DNA of 64,000 nt, from assembly GCA_036705565.1 (NCBI GenBank), contig JAUBUY010000022.1, one strand, 5' to 3'. The stretch comes from Microcoleus sp036705565. Its GTDB lineage: Bacteria > Cyanobacteriota > Cyanobacteriia > Cyanobacteriales > Microcoleaceae. Below the pieces are notes generated by a model. It saw only the letters and a list, made by a program, of their open reading frames with translations. It did not search any database and was not told the origin of the DNA. Below, in pieces: positions 43,983 through 52,879 of the stretch. Made by a program: the position numbers and the translations under genes. The stretch's first letter is position 1, and the number at the start of each line of letters is the position of its first letter.

Positions 43983-44351
43983 TCATATTGTTTGTTGCTG
44001 CTGCTTGTAGTTAGAATCTTCGTCGCAGTCAATAGTACCGAACAATTCCAATACTTTCAGTTGTTTTCTCATTGCAGCTTTAACAGCAGGATGAATCAAT
44101 TCTTCAGGAATTCGATTGCGCTCAATATAAGTATTTATTTCTTCTTGGTTATCCAAATAAAAGCTCAGCGCGTCAAAAATTTGAGCTAATTTCAGGTGAG
44201 GTAAGTGCATGGGGATTTCTTCAGGAGTAATACCCAAACGCCACAATTCAACGATCGCCCGAACGGAAGTCCTGGTTCCTGCGATAATTGGTTCGCTTTG
44301 CAAGATTTCAGGGTGACGTGCGACATAACGCGAAACAGATTGTAGATTCAT
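43983..44351 (-). CDS. DUF433-family protein (VapB-like antitoxin candidate)
   Basis: This 122-residue protein has a DUF433 core: HPEILQSEPIIAGTRTSVRAIVELWRLGITPEEIPMHLPHLKLAQIFDALSFYLDNQEEI. The domain is a winged-helix type often paired with a PIN-like DUF5615 toxin. No toxin gene follows: the next gene, 16 bases downstream, is the RecB-like nuclease. The C-terminal 30 residues are an extension ending in a run of glutamines. Confidence 0.82.
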   Translation of the reverse strand: MNLQSVSRYVARHPEILQSEPIIAGTRTSVRAIVELWRLGITPEEIPMHLPHLKLAQIFDALSFYLDNQEEINTYIERNRIPEELIHPAVKAAMRKQLKVLELFGTIDCDEDSNYKQQQQTI

Positions 44352-44472
44352 GGCAGATTAACAGGGCAGATATATTTTTATTATATGTTATGATTGAGGC
44401 TATAAGTGTGTAAAAAATTAAGGGCGATTCTCTACGGGATAGCTATGCTTCACGCATTTTTCGCTAACTTCT

Positions 44473-45141
44473 CTACAACTTCCCAATTTGTTGAGCAAAC
44501 CACATCGCCGCCGTCCCATTTCCCTCACCCAAAAGTTTTAAAGTCTCCGAGAGTAAAGCAATTGGCAATCCCTCAAGAGCACCGGAAATTTCGCATTCTT
44601 GATATTTCCCGTTTTCCTGCAAGCGAAATGCCAAAACTCTCTCACCCTTAATATCTACTACCCAATACTCAGGAATTCCCAGCGCAGCATACAACCGCTT
44701 TTTTTCATCTAAATCGCTGGCCAAAGTAGTATCGGAAGTTTCTATAACTAAATCGGGGATTCGCGATTTATTCAGATTGACTCGGCGCGGTTCACCTTTT
44801 TGCCACTGGATGAATTCTCCGCCGACATATAAAATGCGATCGGGCGCACCTCCTCCCACCTTTGGCTTCTCAATTACACATCCACCCAAATCATCGAAAG
44901 CTTGTCCTCCTTTGCTGACAAACCAAAATCCAAACACCAGAGTCAAGAGGTTGTTAAATCTGGCGTGATTAATTCCTTCATTACCCATGTCTATCCAAAG
45001 ATATCCTTCATAAAAAAATATTCTGGCTTCCTCCAAAGATGGATCTTCGCAAGCCGCTACATAATCTTCCCACGTCGCGGCTTGCCATTGGGGAATTTCA
45101 CCCACTTGAGACACGATGAATTTTGGAGTTGTATAAGTCAT
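44473..45141 (-). CDS. Uma2-family (DUF820) PD-(D/E)XK protein
   Basis: This 222-residue protein has the Uma2 layout: an N-terminal WEDYVAACEDPSLEEARIFFYEGYLWIDMG, then NHARFNNLL, the core SRIPDLVIETSDTTLASDLDEKKRLYAALGIPEYWVVD and a C-terminal strand set. The D and E-x(n)-K of the nuclease-like core are visible (PDLVIE...K). Uma2 proteins are very numerous in filamentous cyanobacteria; their role is uncertain. Confidence 0.88.
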   Translation of the reverse strand: MTYTTPKFIVSQVGEIPQWQAATWEDYVAACEDPSLEEARIFFYEGYLWIDMGNEGINHARFNNLLTLVFGFWFVSKGGQAFDDLGGCVIEKPKVGGGAPDRILYVGGEFIQWQKGEPRRVNLNKSRIPDLVIETSDTTLASDLDEKKRLYAALGIPEYWVVDIKGERVLAFRLQENGKYQECEISGALEGLPIALLSETLKLLGEGNGTAAMWFAQQIGKL

Positions 45142-45207
45142 GATTCAAAAGCAAATTGAGGATATTTTTATCCTAACTGAAGTTGATATTTATCTGCTGG
45201 ATGCCCA

Positions 45208-45271
45208 GAAACCGGGTTTTTGCGAAAATACTCGTTACAGCCCGCAAAAACCGCAAAAAACCCGGTTTCTT
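45208..45271. repeat. AAACCCGGTTTT palindromic repeat
   Basis: Arms AGAAACCGGGTTTTTGCG and CGCAAAAAACCCGGTTTCT are separated by a short spacer that holds GCAAAAACCG. It belongs to the same family as 21505-21570 and 23838-23871. Confidence 0.75.
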
Positions 45272-45288
45272 TGATTTTGATGCGGTGT

Positions 45289-45549
45289 TTATCGAATTGC
45301 TGTGGGCGCCGCAATTGGTACTTCTAAGTCTGGTTGCAAGTCAAAGACTACGACAAGTGTTGCTTGAGGCATGAGTTGACGCAGACACAGCAAGTGCCCG
45401 TCAGCATCCGATCGACTGCGAAATCGCCCCACAATCGCCCGCTGCATACTGGGCATGAGTTTGGCAATCGCCCAAGGGTAAAGGCGTTTTTGGTACGCGA
45501 TCGCACTAGGATTCGCTGCGAATCCCTGTTGATAACCGTTTTGTGGCAT
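45289..45549 (-). CDS. conserved small protein, unknown function
   Basis: This 86-residue basic protein starts at MPQNGYQQGF. Ten upstream codons are possible, but they run back to within a base of a hairpin (45578-45623), so I prefer the internal start. It contains YPWAIAKLMPSMQRAIVGRFRSRSDADGHLLCLRQLMPQATLVVVFDL. This resembles a conserved cyanobacterial hypothetical family as far as I recall. No domain is assigned. Confidence 0.55.
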   Translation of the reverse strand: MPQNGYQQGFAANPSAIAYQKRLYPWAIAKLMPSMQRAIVGRFRSRSDADGHLLCLRQLMPQATLVVVFDLQPDLEVPIAAPTAIR

Positions 45550-45577
45550 AATCGTGTTGTATTCGTAAGGAGTACAC

Positions 45578-45623
45578 AAAAGGCGTTAGTAAGTTTCTTC
45601 GCGGGAATGTACTAACGCCTTTT
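45578..45623. terminator. long hairpin, possible bidirectional terminator
   Basis: Perfect 13-bp arms AAAAGGCGTTAGT and ACTAACGCCTTTT flank a 20-base loop. It lies 250 bases after the fibrillin stop on the minus strand. The T/A-rich ends allow termination in both directions. The rest of 45624-45870 has no gene. Confidence 0.7.
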
Positions 45624-45870
45624 CCATTAAAATTCAAGCACATATCACAAGAATTGTCAATTGTCAATTCTTAACGCTAAGTTTTAACGGTTATCCTATC
45701 TGAAGCTTTTATCGGCTATGGATTTGAGGGTTTTAGTAAGTGTTGAATTGTTTGCAAAAGTGATATATTTTTGATTGTTAACCGCAAATGAACGCGGATA
45801 AACGCGGATGAAGGAAAGATAAATTTAGTATGAGTTAAGGGGCGATCGCACTTAATCACACATCACAAAA

Positions 45871-46455
45871 TCACTCTTTTGTTAATACAAAAACACTGTC
45901 TTTATTCCCCCGTCCAATCCGCAAATCTTTATCCAAATAAGTGACATCCAGCCATCCCTGCTGTTCGCGAGTATCCAGCCCGAAATCTACAGCAGCGAAC
46001 TTTTTACCCGACTCAATCTCATCGATAAACTTCCCCGGATATTCATAGCCAATCAACCTGCTTAAACCTACTATAGACCGCTCAAACTTCACCTGCACTC
46101 GCCGTTCGGAAGTTGGCTCAAATCTTGCTGCTACACTGACAATTCCTTCCAAATAAGGCAAGCCGTAAAGTTCGCCAATGTTGTAAATTTTAGATTCTTT
46201 GACGCGGATAGATTGATAAATTTGACCCAATTTCACCAAGGGAAAACTGTCGAGATTCAGCAGTTCGCGGCTGGTGGTGTACAATAACCGCCAATCACCA
46301 TTTAAAAGCTCTCCGGCTTCGACAGGGCGTGGTGTGGGGTTGTAATCTTCCAATTGGGCGATCGCGCTTAAAATCGCTTGTTTGTCGCTAGGGGTAGCCA
46401 GCAAACCGCGATTCTTACCAGCAATTATCTCTAAGAGTGCAGATTTTCTAAGCAT
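45871..46455 (-). CDS. PAP/fibrillin family protein
   Basis: This 194-residue protein is of the plastid-lipid-associated (fibrillin) family. It has the N-terminal helix LLEIIAGKNRGLLATPSDKQAILSAIAQLE, the strand set GDWRLLYTTSRELL, KLGQIYQSIRV, NIGEL, ARFEPTSERRVQVKFERSIVG and the terminal LDVTYLDKDLRIGRGNKDSVFVLTK. Fibrillins bind lipids or prenylquinones at thylakoid membranes and plastoglobule-like particles. The length is typical. Neighbours do not suggest a more precise role. Confidence 0.88.
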   Translation of the reverse strand: MLRKSALLEIIAGKNRGLLATPSDKQAILSAIAQLEDYNPTPRPVEAGELLNGDWRLLYTTSRELLNLDSFPLVKLGQIYQSIRVKESKIYNIGELYGLPYLEGIVSVAARFEPTSERRVQVKFERSIVGLSRLIGYEYPGKFIDEIESGKKFAAVDFGLDTREQQGWLDVTYLDKDLRIGRGNKDSVFVLTKE

Positions 46456-46609
46456 GATTTTTAAAGAAGGAAGAACACGGATTTTGACACGAATACACGG
46501 ATTAATTATCGAAGGTGAGGCAAAAGTCAGACCCCTCTTTTCTTCAGTCTCAAGAGAGAGGGACGAAATTTTGTGTACTAGCGATTAAAATCGCCGATTC
46601 CGCAGAGTA

Positions 46610-46714
46610 TTAAGCTGTTGTGCATTTAAATAGAATGTCAAAAAACAATCTAATTCTTGTGGGGTGGGCGTCTCGCCCGCCCTGAATATGCAATTTAAAT
46701 GCGTGACAGCTTAA
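46610..46714. repeat. MITE-like element, family B copy 2
   Basis: The ends are AGCTGTTGTGCATTTAAAT and ATTTAAATGCGTGACAGCT, flanked by TA as in copy 1 (16836-16964). The interior differs (GGGGTGGGCGTCTCGCCCGCCC). The right end overlaps the stop codon of the glycosyltransferase gene: the TAA at 46713-46711 belongs to the element. Confidence 0.75.
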
Positions 46715-48387
46715 CAACTAATAACTAAGATATCAAATTTCACCAAATAAAGCAAAGTCCGATACAGGTCGGCTAATTCTTGCTCGTTTTTAACGTAGCG
46801 TCGGATAAGTTCCCCCACGCCGATCGCACCTTCCTGCTTAATTGTCTCCAATATCTCCATCTGAATGTTAACAGATGTTCTCCTATCCTCACCAAAACTG
46901 GTAAACCTAATTGTCTGTACCTGCTTGAAAAGTTCTGGTGTGGCGATCGCACCCAGACTCAGCATCATCTCATTGCTTAAACTTCTAGTCGCATAATTAG
47001 CCAATACCCGAAACGGATCGTCGCCTAGGGGATAAGGCGGCTTCCCAGGTTTTAAAGGTGCTGACTCCGGTGCCCCCTGGCGAATTTCTGCTAATTCCCG
47101 CCACAATTGTTCGTAAGCAGCAATTACTACTTTCCAATCATAAATTTCCCTCGCCCTTTGTCGGGCATTTTCCCCCATCCGCTTTCTCAATTCGGGGTTT
47201 TCAATTAATTCACACAACGCCAGGGTGCAAGCATCAATGTCAACTGCTGTGGCGAGGGAAGTGTGACCCATGTAAGTCGGCCAATTTAAGCTGCCGTCGA
47301 GATAATTTAGGGCTAAATCTAAACAAGATTCGGGGGGCGGGATGAGTGTGGGAATGCGGAAGCCGTCTATTTCGTGGCGTACAGATTCTTTGTATCCGTT
47401 CCAATCGGAGACTATGGCCGGGAGTCCGTTCGCCATGGCTTCTATTGGTGTCAGTCCGAAGGATTCTTGAATGTTGTCGGAAAGCGAAATGAAAATGTCG
47501 GCCGCCGACCAAATATTTATTCTAATTTCGGGCTGTCTCCCATCTAAAAAAATAGCATTCACCGAGGGACAAAATATTGGCGCGCTCTTTTTAAAGTCGG
47601 GTTCTTCTCTCGGATCTTCGATCCAACCGGCTTGAATTAAGTGGATTTTGGCTTTTGTCTGTTGTGCGGCCCGTTCTAGGGCGATGTACATGGGTACTGG
47701 ATGAGCTTTTGCAGAAAAAGTCAATCTACCGACAAATAACACAACAATATCTTCGGGATAAATGCCGAGTTCTTGTCGCATTTGGTGGCGAATATTCACT
47801 GCTTCCACACCCTGCGGAAACGCGCTGCAATCGACTCCGAGGGGAATAACGGGGAATTTGACCAAAATTTCCGGTTTACCGCCGTTGCGCTGGGCTAAAT
47901 ATTCAGACCACTCTCTCATAACTCCTTCTACTGCTGTTTTCACGGCGGCAGATGTGCAGATCAGGGCGTCCCAAGGCTGCATGGGTGCGGTGATCAAATC
48001 GCCGATCGCCTCCATGATGTATTTTGTACCGATCGTGTGAGTAACGCCGCAAACGCTGTAGGCCCGCTGATCGACAAATCTGCGCGCCCAAACCATCTGC
48101 GACAGAACCGGATCGGGTCGGTAAATTGTGCCCGGTTGAGATAGCAAATCCGGTCGTTCCATGGGAATCCAGCGGACTTTCCGAGGTGTTTGCAGCCAAG
48201 GTTGGATGTGCGAACAAAACTCTTTAAAGGTTGTTTCGCTATCGGCGCAACAGTAGAGAGAGTCGGCGGTTCCGTGTTGGACTAAGCTTTTGAGAAACCC
48301 TTCTCCGGCTGAATGACGCCCCAGAAGTTTTTTGCCTCCGGTGTGGTAGCCCTCTTTGTTGTATAAAACCGCTGCCGTTATATCCAT
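46711..48387 (-). CDS. GT4-family glycosyltransferase
   Basis: In this 558-residue protein, residues about 1-430 form the two Rossmann domains of a GT-B transferase. Blocks are VVLFVGRLTFSAKAHP, IHLIQAGW, IWSAADIFISLSDNIQESFGLTPIEAMANGLPAIVSDWNGYKE (the donor-nucleotide E-x7-E region) and RKRMGENARQRAREIYDW. The last 100 residues are an extra helical domain. The N-terminus has GGKKLLGRHSAGEGFLKSL, the usual acceptor loop. The sugar donor and acceptor are unknown; cell-envelope or exopolysaccharide synthesis is likely. The stop codon is supplied by a MITE-like element, so the original C-terminus may have been a few residues longer. Confidence 0.85.
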   Translation of the reverse strand: MDITAAVLYNKEGYHTGGKKLLGRHSAGEGFLKSLVQHGTADSLYCCADSETTFKEFCSHIQPWLQTPRKVRWIPMERPDLLSQPGTIYRPDPVLSQMVWARRFVDQRAYSVCGVTHTIGTKYIMEAIGDLITAPMQPWDALICTSAAVKTAVEGVMREWSEYLAQRNGGKPEILVKFPVIPLGVDCSAFPQGVEAVNIRHQMRQELGIYPEDIVVLFVGRLTFSAKAHPVPMYIALERAAQQTKAKIHLIQAGWIEDPREEPDFKKSAPIFCPSVNAIFLDGRQPEIRINIWSAADIFISLSDNIQESFGLTPIEAMANGLPAIVSDWNGYKESVRHEIDGFRIPTLIPPPESCLDLALNYLDGSLNWPTYMGHTSLATAVDIDACTLALCELIENPELRKRMGENARQRAREIYDWKVVIAAYEQLWRELAEIRQGAPESAPLKPGKPPYPLGDDPFRVLANYATRSLSNEMMLSLGAIATPELFKQVQTIRFTSFGEDRRTSVNIQMEILETIKQEGAIGVGELIRRYVKNEQELADLYRTLLYLVKFDILVISC

Positions 48388-48799
48388 TCTGAGATTTATT
48401 GCTTGAGAGTTGACTGAAGAAGCCAGAGGGCATTCGGGATCAGGCTTTGATGAAAAACCAGGAGACTGTTGTGAATCAAACCCTTGCTGTTAGGGAGGCT
48501 TGCAGAACAGGATCGCCGCTTGTCCCGCGATATCTTAAAGACGATCGTCTTAGAGTACAATGCTTACGGCTAAAGAAGGATTGGCAAGAGCGGATTTTAG
48601 TGCTATCCTCATGCCCATGCTTGGGGGCGATCGCCTTTTGGGTCTCCCATCTTATCCGATCCGGAACCAAACAGTGCCTGTGGTATAATGCTTTAGCCTT
48701 GCTAAATGCCCGATTTGCAAGTGCTTGATCAAAGCAGCAGTTCGTCGGCAAAACGTTACCTCTACTCGATCGCGTCTTTGTCTTTAAAAACCGATAATC
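48388..48799. promoter_or_regulatory. spacer with an extended -10 promoter for the DUF3134 gene
   Basis: No gene is seen. TGGTATAATG at 48681-48690 gives TG-n-TATAAT, about 110 bases before the downstream start codon at 48800. A leader of that length is plausible. No matching -35 is visible. The rest holds HIP1-like sites and no clear repeat. Confidence 0.5.
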
Positions 48800-49039
48800 A
48801 TGTACAACCCATCTCTGCGTCAAATTCCTCGCCATTTACCTGCGGATGTAATTCCATTAAAACAGCAATCTTCTCTTTTAGACTGGTTGGAATCTAACAA
48901 TCGCCTGTTAGCAAGGGATGTCCAAGAACCCGACTATCTGCACGAAGAAGAAATTTCTGAACTGATGGCAGTTGACGACAGTCCTTACGATGATTTAGAA
49001 GATGAAGTAGAAGAGGATGTGAGTGTAGGCGAAGAATAA
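48800..49039 (+). CDS. DUF3134-like small acidic cyanobacterial protein
   Basis: This 79-residue protein reads MYNPSLRQIPRHLPADVIPLK, then SSLLDWLESNNRLLARD, and ends in a run of acidic residues. The pattern fits DUF3134, a family limited to cyanobacteria with no known role. It precedes mraY by 130 bases on the same strand. Confidence 0.75.
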   Translation: MYNPSLRQIPRHLPADVIPLKQQSSLLDWLESNNRLLARDVQEPDYLHEEEISELMAVDDSPYDDLEDEVEEDVSVGEE

Positions 49040-49169
49040 CGGGTAAAAGGGTGAAGAAATCAACCGGAAACAGGGAAGAAAAACTCAGAGATTTCTCAAT
49101 CTCCTGTATCGCACCCTATTCCCCCATTGTCAATTGCTTATTCTCAAATAGTGTGTGGTGAGGAGTGTT

Positions 49170-50285
49170 ATGGATAACTTTTTGGATGAGAAAATCTCTT
49201 TTAGTCTGCCTTTCAAACTTACAGGCAAGAATTTATTCCTGCTGCTGGGTTTGGGGCTCGGCACTGTAGCGATCGGTTTAGATGTAGTAGCGGGTAGATT
49301 TTTGAATTTACCTGCATCGCTATTTATGCCGCTAGTTGTTTGTGCTGTAGTTGCGTCGGGGTTGGGCTATGCAGTGGTGCCCGTACTCCAGCAACTAAAA
49401 GCAGGACAAATAATTCGCGAAGACGGCCCCCAAGCCCATTTGAAAAAAGCGGGAACGCCGACAATGGGAGGCATCTTTTTTATACCTGCTGGGGTAGCAG
49501 TCGCTTTACTTTGGTCTAAGTTTAACTCAGATGTTGTTGCCGTATCGGCTTTAACTTTAGCTTACGGTTTCATTGGCTGGCTCGATGACTGGCAAATTCT
49601 GCGACGTAAGTCGAACAAAGGTATTTCACCTCGGATGAAATTGGCTTTGCAAATAAGTTTTGCTGCTCTATTTTGTCTGTGGCTGATGTTTCATCAACCT
49701 GCAATTTCTACGAATGTTGCTTTGCCTTTCGGTTGGGTATTGCCATTAGGTTTGCTGTTCTGGCCGCTGGCTGGTTTTGTGCTAGTTGCCGAAAGCAATG
49801 CTACTAATATTACCGATGGTGTTGACGGGTTGATGGGAGGTTTGGGGGCGATCGCACTTTTGGGATTAGGCGCATCTGTAGCCTCAACTTCGCCAGAATT
49901 AATGATATTTTGCGCTTGCATCAGCGGCAGTTGTTTCGGTTTCTTAGCACACAACCGCAATCCAGCCAAGGTGTTTATGGGCGATACAGGTGCTTTAGCT
50001 TTGGGCGGTGCGTTGGGTGCGGTAGCTTTATTAACAAATAGCCTTTGGATATTATTAATTATCAGCGGGATTTTCTTTATTGAAACGCTGTCAGTAATTG
50101 CTCAAGTAGGTTATTACAAAGCTACAAAAGGGCCTGATGGAATCGGCAAGCGTCTGTTAAGAATGGCTCCACTGCACCATCATTTAGAGTTGTGCGGCTG
50201 GTTGGAAACTCAGGTTGTTGGGATATTTTATTTAACAAACGGGGTGTTAGTGTTAATGATTTTGATGTTTACTAGCAACAGTTAA
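49170..50285 (+). CDS. mraY: phospho-N-acetylmuramoyl-pentapeptide transferase
   Basis: The start at 49170 is chosen because AGGAG lies five bases before it; a GTG at 49155 is less likely. The 371-residue integral membrane enzyme makes lipid I in peptidoglycan synthesis. Signature motifs are GTPTMGGIFF, the catalytic aspartates in FIGWLDDWQ, NATNITDGVDGL, MGDTGALALGGALG and the C-terminal PLHHHLEL. It has about ten hydrophobic helices. No other mur gene is adjacent, which is common in cyanobacteria. Confidence 0.96.
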   Translation: MDNFLDEKISFSLPFKLTGKNLFLLLGLGLGTVAIGLDVVAGRFLNLPASLFMPLVVCAVVASGLGYAVVPVLQQLKAGQIIREDGPQAHLKKAGTPTMGGIFFIPAGVAVALLWSKFNSDVVAVSALTLAYGFIGWLDDWQILRRKSNKGISPRMKLALQISFAALFCLWLMFHQPAISTNVALPFGWVLPLGLLFWPLAGFVLVAESNATNITDGVDGLMGGLGAIALLGLGASVASTSPELMIFCACISGSCFGFLAHNRNPAKVFMGDTGALALGGALGAVALLTNSLWILLIISGIFFIETLSVIAQVGYYKATKGPDGIGKRLLRMAPLHHHLELCGWLETQVVGIFYLTNGVLVLMILMFTSNS

Positions 50286-50341
50286 CAGCGGATTTGGTAA
50301 CGGATTGTGCAGGGGATGCAAGAGATATTTTCTCCTATTTC

Positions 50342-50526
50342 AAAGAAACAGGCTTTCCGGCCTGTTCCACAATAACTGAATGCAGTTGTGGAACGGGCCG
50401 GAAAGCCTGTTTAAGGGAAAGAAACAGGCTTTCCGGTCTGTTCCACAATAACTCAATGCAGTTGTGGAACGGGCATCTTGCCCGTTTAAAGCTAAAGCAA
50501 CACGCTTTTGGGCTGTTCCACATTTC
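50342..50526. repeat. tandem 76-bp palindromic repeat units
   Basis: Two units begin AAAGAAACAGGCTTTCCGG (50342 and 50418, period 76). Each is a hairpin with arms AAACAGGC...GGCCTGTTCCACAATAACT and GTTGTGGAACGGGC. A third decayed unit follows at about 50493. It lies between mraY and the L,D-transpeptidase gene and may serve as a terminator. Confidence 0.8.
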
Positions 50527-50610
50527 TTAGTCTCTTAGAGAGGGACTTCGTTTCTGTAGTAAGTAGCAGTTTCAACCGCCGAACAATCTATAATATCCCT
50601 AGTTAATGCA

Positions 50611-51318
50611 ATGGAAACAAAAAAAATCAGGGGCAATATTGGAAGAATTGTTTCATCTACAAGCCTTCTATTGCTGGCTGCTAGCTTAGTTTTTTACTGG
50701 AACCTCGTTAGGCTGGGTTATGCTGTTCCAATTCCCTACATTTTAGACGTTTTCTGCTTAAATAACTGTCCGGCTGATGATTTAAATATTTGGCATACCC
50801 AATTACCGCCCGATAATTTATTAAACTATGACAAGCCGCTAAGACAAATTTTAGGCGAACCAGATAAGTTAGATAAAAATAGAATTTCCATCCTAGTTGA
50901 AAAATCCAAATACAGGCTGACTGTATACGATAGCAAAAAGCCAGTAAAATCTTATCCTGTAGTATTTGGTGGCAACCCCACAGGTGATAAATTAAAAGCA
51001 GGGGATTTGCGGACGCCGGAAGGTGTTTTTAGTATTAAAGATATGTACCCTCACGAAACTTGGTCAAAGTTTCTGTGGCTGGATTATCCAACTAAACAAT
51101 CTTGGCGCAAACACGTAAAAGCCAAGCAAAACGGTACAATTGGCTGGGGCGACAGTGTAGGCAGCGAAATCGGGATTCACGGCGTTCCTCCTAATTCGGA
51201 TAATATTATAAAATATCGATCGAACTGGACTTTGGGATGCGTTTCGCTGGAAAATAAGGATGTTGAGGAGTTGTATCAGTTTGTGCAGAAGGGAACGGCA
51301 GTAGAAATTAGTCCGTAG
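50611..51318 (+). CDS. L,D-transpeptidase (YkuD family)
   Basis: This 235-residue protein has an N-terminal membrane anchor or uncleaved signal (about 15-35, SSTSLLLLAASLVFYWNLV). The YkuD domain is at about 90-233: RISILVEKSKYRLTVYDSKKPVKSYPVVFGG, LRTPEGVFSIKD, and the active-site region IGIHGVPPN...NWTLGCVSLENKDV with H and the nucleophilic Cys. It would form 3-3 crosslinks or attach proteins to peptidoglycan in the periplasm. It follows mraY by 325 bases filled by repeats, so it is probably transcribed separately. Confidence 0.9.
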   Translation: METKKIRGNIGRIVSSTSLLLLAASLVFYWNLVRLGYAVPIPYILDVFCLNNCPADDLNIWHTQLPPDNLLNYDKPLRQILGEPDKLDKNRISILVEKSKYRLTVYDSKKPVKSYPVVFGGNPTGDKLKAGDLRTPEGVFSIKDMYPHETWSKFLWLDYPTKQSWRKHVKAKQNGTIGWGDSVGSEIGIHGVPPNSDNIIKYRSNWTLGCVSLENKDVEELYQFVQKGTAVEISP

Positions 51319-51400
51319 TCAGCAGTCAGTAGTCATTAGGAGGAAGTACAAACATTAATCCGTGTATCCGTGTCATAATCCGTGTTGTGCCTCCTTCCCC

Positions 51401-52387
51401 ATGAACAACAAAATGTTTTTACCGGAAGTTTCGGTGGTAGTGCCAGTTTACAACGGCGAGGCAGATTTGCCGGATTTGATCGAGTGTTTACGATCGCAAA
51501 CTTATCCGCCACACAGAGTAGAATATCTCTTAGTAGACAACAACAGTCGCGATCGCACTTCAGCAATCCTCCAAACAGCAGCCTCTAACCCCCCCTCACT
51601 CCCCCCCTTGGTAACGGGAGGAAGCAATTTCAATCACATAACCATTCGCCACCTCACCGAAAATCAGATTCAAAGTTCCTACGCCGCCCGCAATCAAGGA
51701 ATTCGCGCATCCACAGGCGAAATCATTGCATTTACCGATGCAGACTGTCGCCCGGAATCTGACTGGCTGGAAAATTTAGTTAAGCCATTTGTTGACTTAG
51801 AAGTAGGAATTAGCGCTGGGGAAATACTCGCTTTGCCCGGTAAAACTATCTTAGAACAACACGCCGATCGCCAAAATACTTTATCTCAAAAACATACTCT
51901 CGCTCACCCTTTTTGTCCCTACGGTCAAACAGCAAACTTAGCTGTACGGAGGCTAGTCTTACAACAAATAGGATTATTTCGCCCGCATCTCACCAGCGGC
52001 GGCGATGCTGACTTGTGTTGGCGGATTTTGCGGGAAACATCCTATAAAATGTATTTTGCCGAAAATGCGATCGTCCGACACCGCCACCGTTATACAATAA
52101 AACAGTTGCAAAGTCAATGGTATCGGTACGGCGAATCTAATAAATATTTGCACGAACTCCACGGTGTCGATTTGATGCGAGAATTCACAACAGGGGAATA
52201 TTTTTACCGGCTGGCTAGGTGGCTGTTAAAGGAATTTCCGGTTGCGGCTGCCAAAAGTGCGATGGCCCAAGCCGATATGGTAGATTTGTTTAATACGCCG
52301 ATCGGTCTAGTGAATGTTAGGGCAAGGGCGATCGGACAGCGCCAAGCCAAACTTCCTTTAGCAGCTTGGCAGATTGAGCGATTTTAA
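51401..52387 (+). CDS. GT2-family glycosyltransferase
   Basis: This 328-residue protein starts at MNNKMFLPEVSVVVPVYNG; an upstream start at 51362 adds 13 unlikely residues. GT-A fold motifs are VSVVVPVYNGEADL, VDNNSRDRTS, IAFTDADCRPESDW (the D-x-D metal site) and GGDADLCWRILR. The C-terminal part ends in WQIERF. No membrane helices are evident, so it is probably cytoplasmic. Residues about 62-72 (NPPSLPPLVTGG) are encoded by a G/C-rich dispersed repeat similar to the one in the NACHT gene. The substrate is unknown. Confidence 0.87.
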   Translation: MNNKMFLPEVSVVVPVYNGEADLPDLIECLRSQTYPPHRVEYLLVDNNSRDRTSAILQTAASNPPSLPPLVTGGSNFNHITIRHLTENQIQSSYAARNQGIRASTGEIIAFTDADCRPESDWLENLVKPFVDLEVGISAGEILALPGKTILEQHADRQNTLSQKHTLAHPFCPYGQTANLAVRRLVLQQIGLFRPHLTSGGDADLCWRILRETSYKMYFAENAIVRHRHRYTIKQLQSQWYRYGESNKYLHELHGVDLMREFTTGEYFYRLARWLLKEFPVAAAKSAMAQADMVDLFNTPIGLVNVRARAIGQRQAKLPLAAWQIERF

Positions 52388-52398
52388 TATTTTAGACC

Positions 52399-52580
52399 AT
52401 AAGCACTTCACGGGCGGGGAGGATGCCCAACTCCTACTCCCCACAAAAAAATTGAATTCTTTGTGGAACAGGCATCTTGCCTTTTCTAAATAAGCATTTC
52501 ACGGGCAGGCAGGAAGCCCAACCCCTACTCCCCACAAAAAAATTGAATTCTTTGTGGAACAGGCATCTTGCCTGTTCCTC
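52399..52580. repeat. two tandem 91-bp repeat units
   Basis: Units begin ATAAGCACTTCACGGGC (52399) and ATAAGCATTTCACGGGC (52490). Both contain ACTCCCCACAAAAAAATTG and the palindrome GGAACAGGCATCTTGCC. They share this palindrome with 40280-40440. The rest of the spacer to 52879 has no gene; the AT-rich 52650-52800 should hold the ndhF3 promoter. Confidence 0.8.
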
Positions 52581-52879
52581 AAAATGGTGCAAGATGTGCG
52601 ATCGACAAATATTCGTTTGTACACCATCCCGCCCCTATATACCTATAAGTAGAGGTTATCGGTATAGATAAGTATGCTGAATCAGAAATATGAAAATTTA
52701 ACGCAATACTTAATATAAAATTAATAAGTCTATTCTTCCCGCCTAGTATCAAAACAACGAGTAACTCGAATACTGACGCCAAAATAGCCTCTAATTCTGC
52801 CTTCTGGCTTTCGCCGTGCTGTTGTTTGCCCGATCGGAATTATTCTCAGAATTTTAAATTTTTGTAACCTTTACAGGTA

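Noticed and set aside
43983..44351. DUF433 gene as a complete toxin-antitoxin pair
   Set aside because: No PIN-like or DUF5615 toxin frame lies on either side; the downstream gene is a RecB-like nuclease.
48447..48835. Overlapping frames of 93 and 119 codons on opposite strands
   Set aside because: They overlap each other and the start of the DUF3134 gene; neither has a plausible protein pattern.
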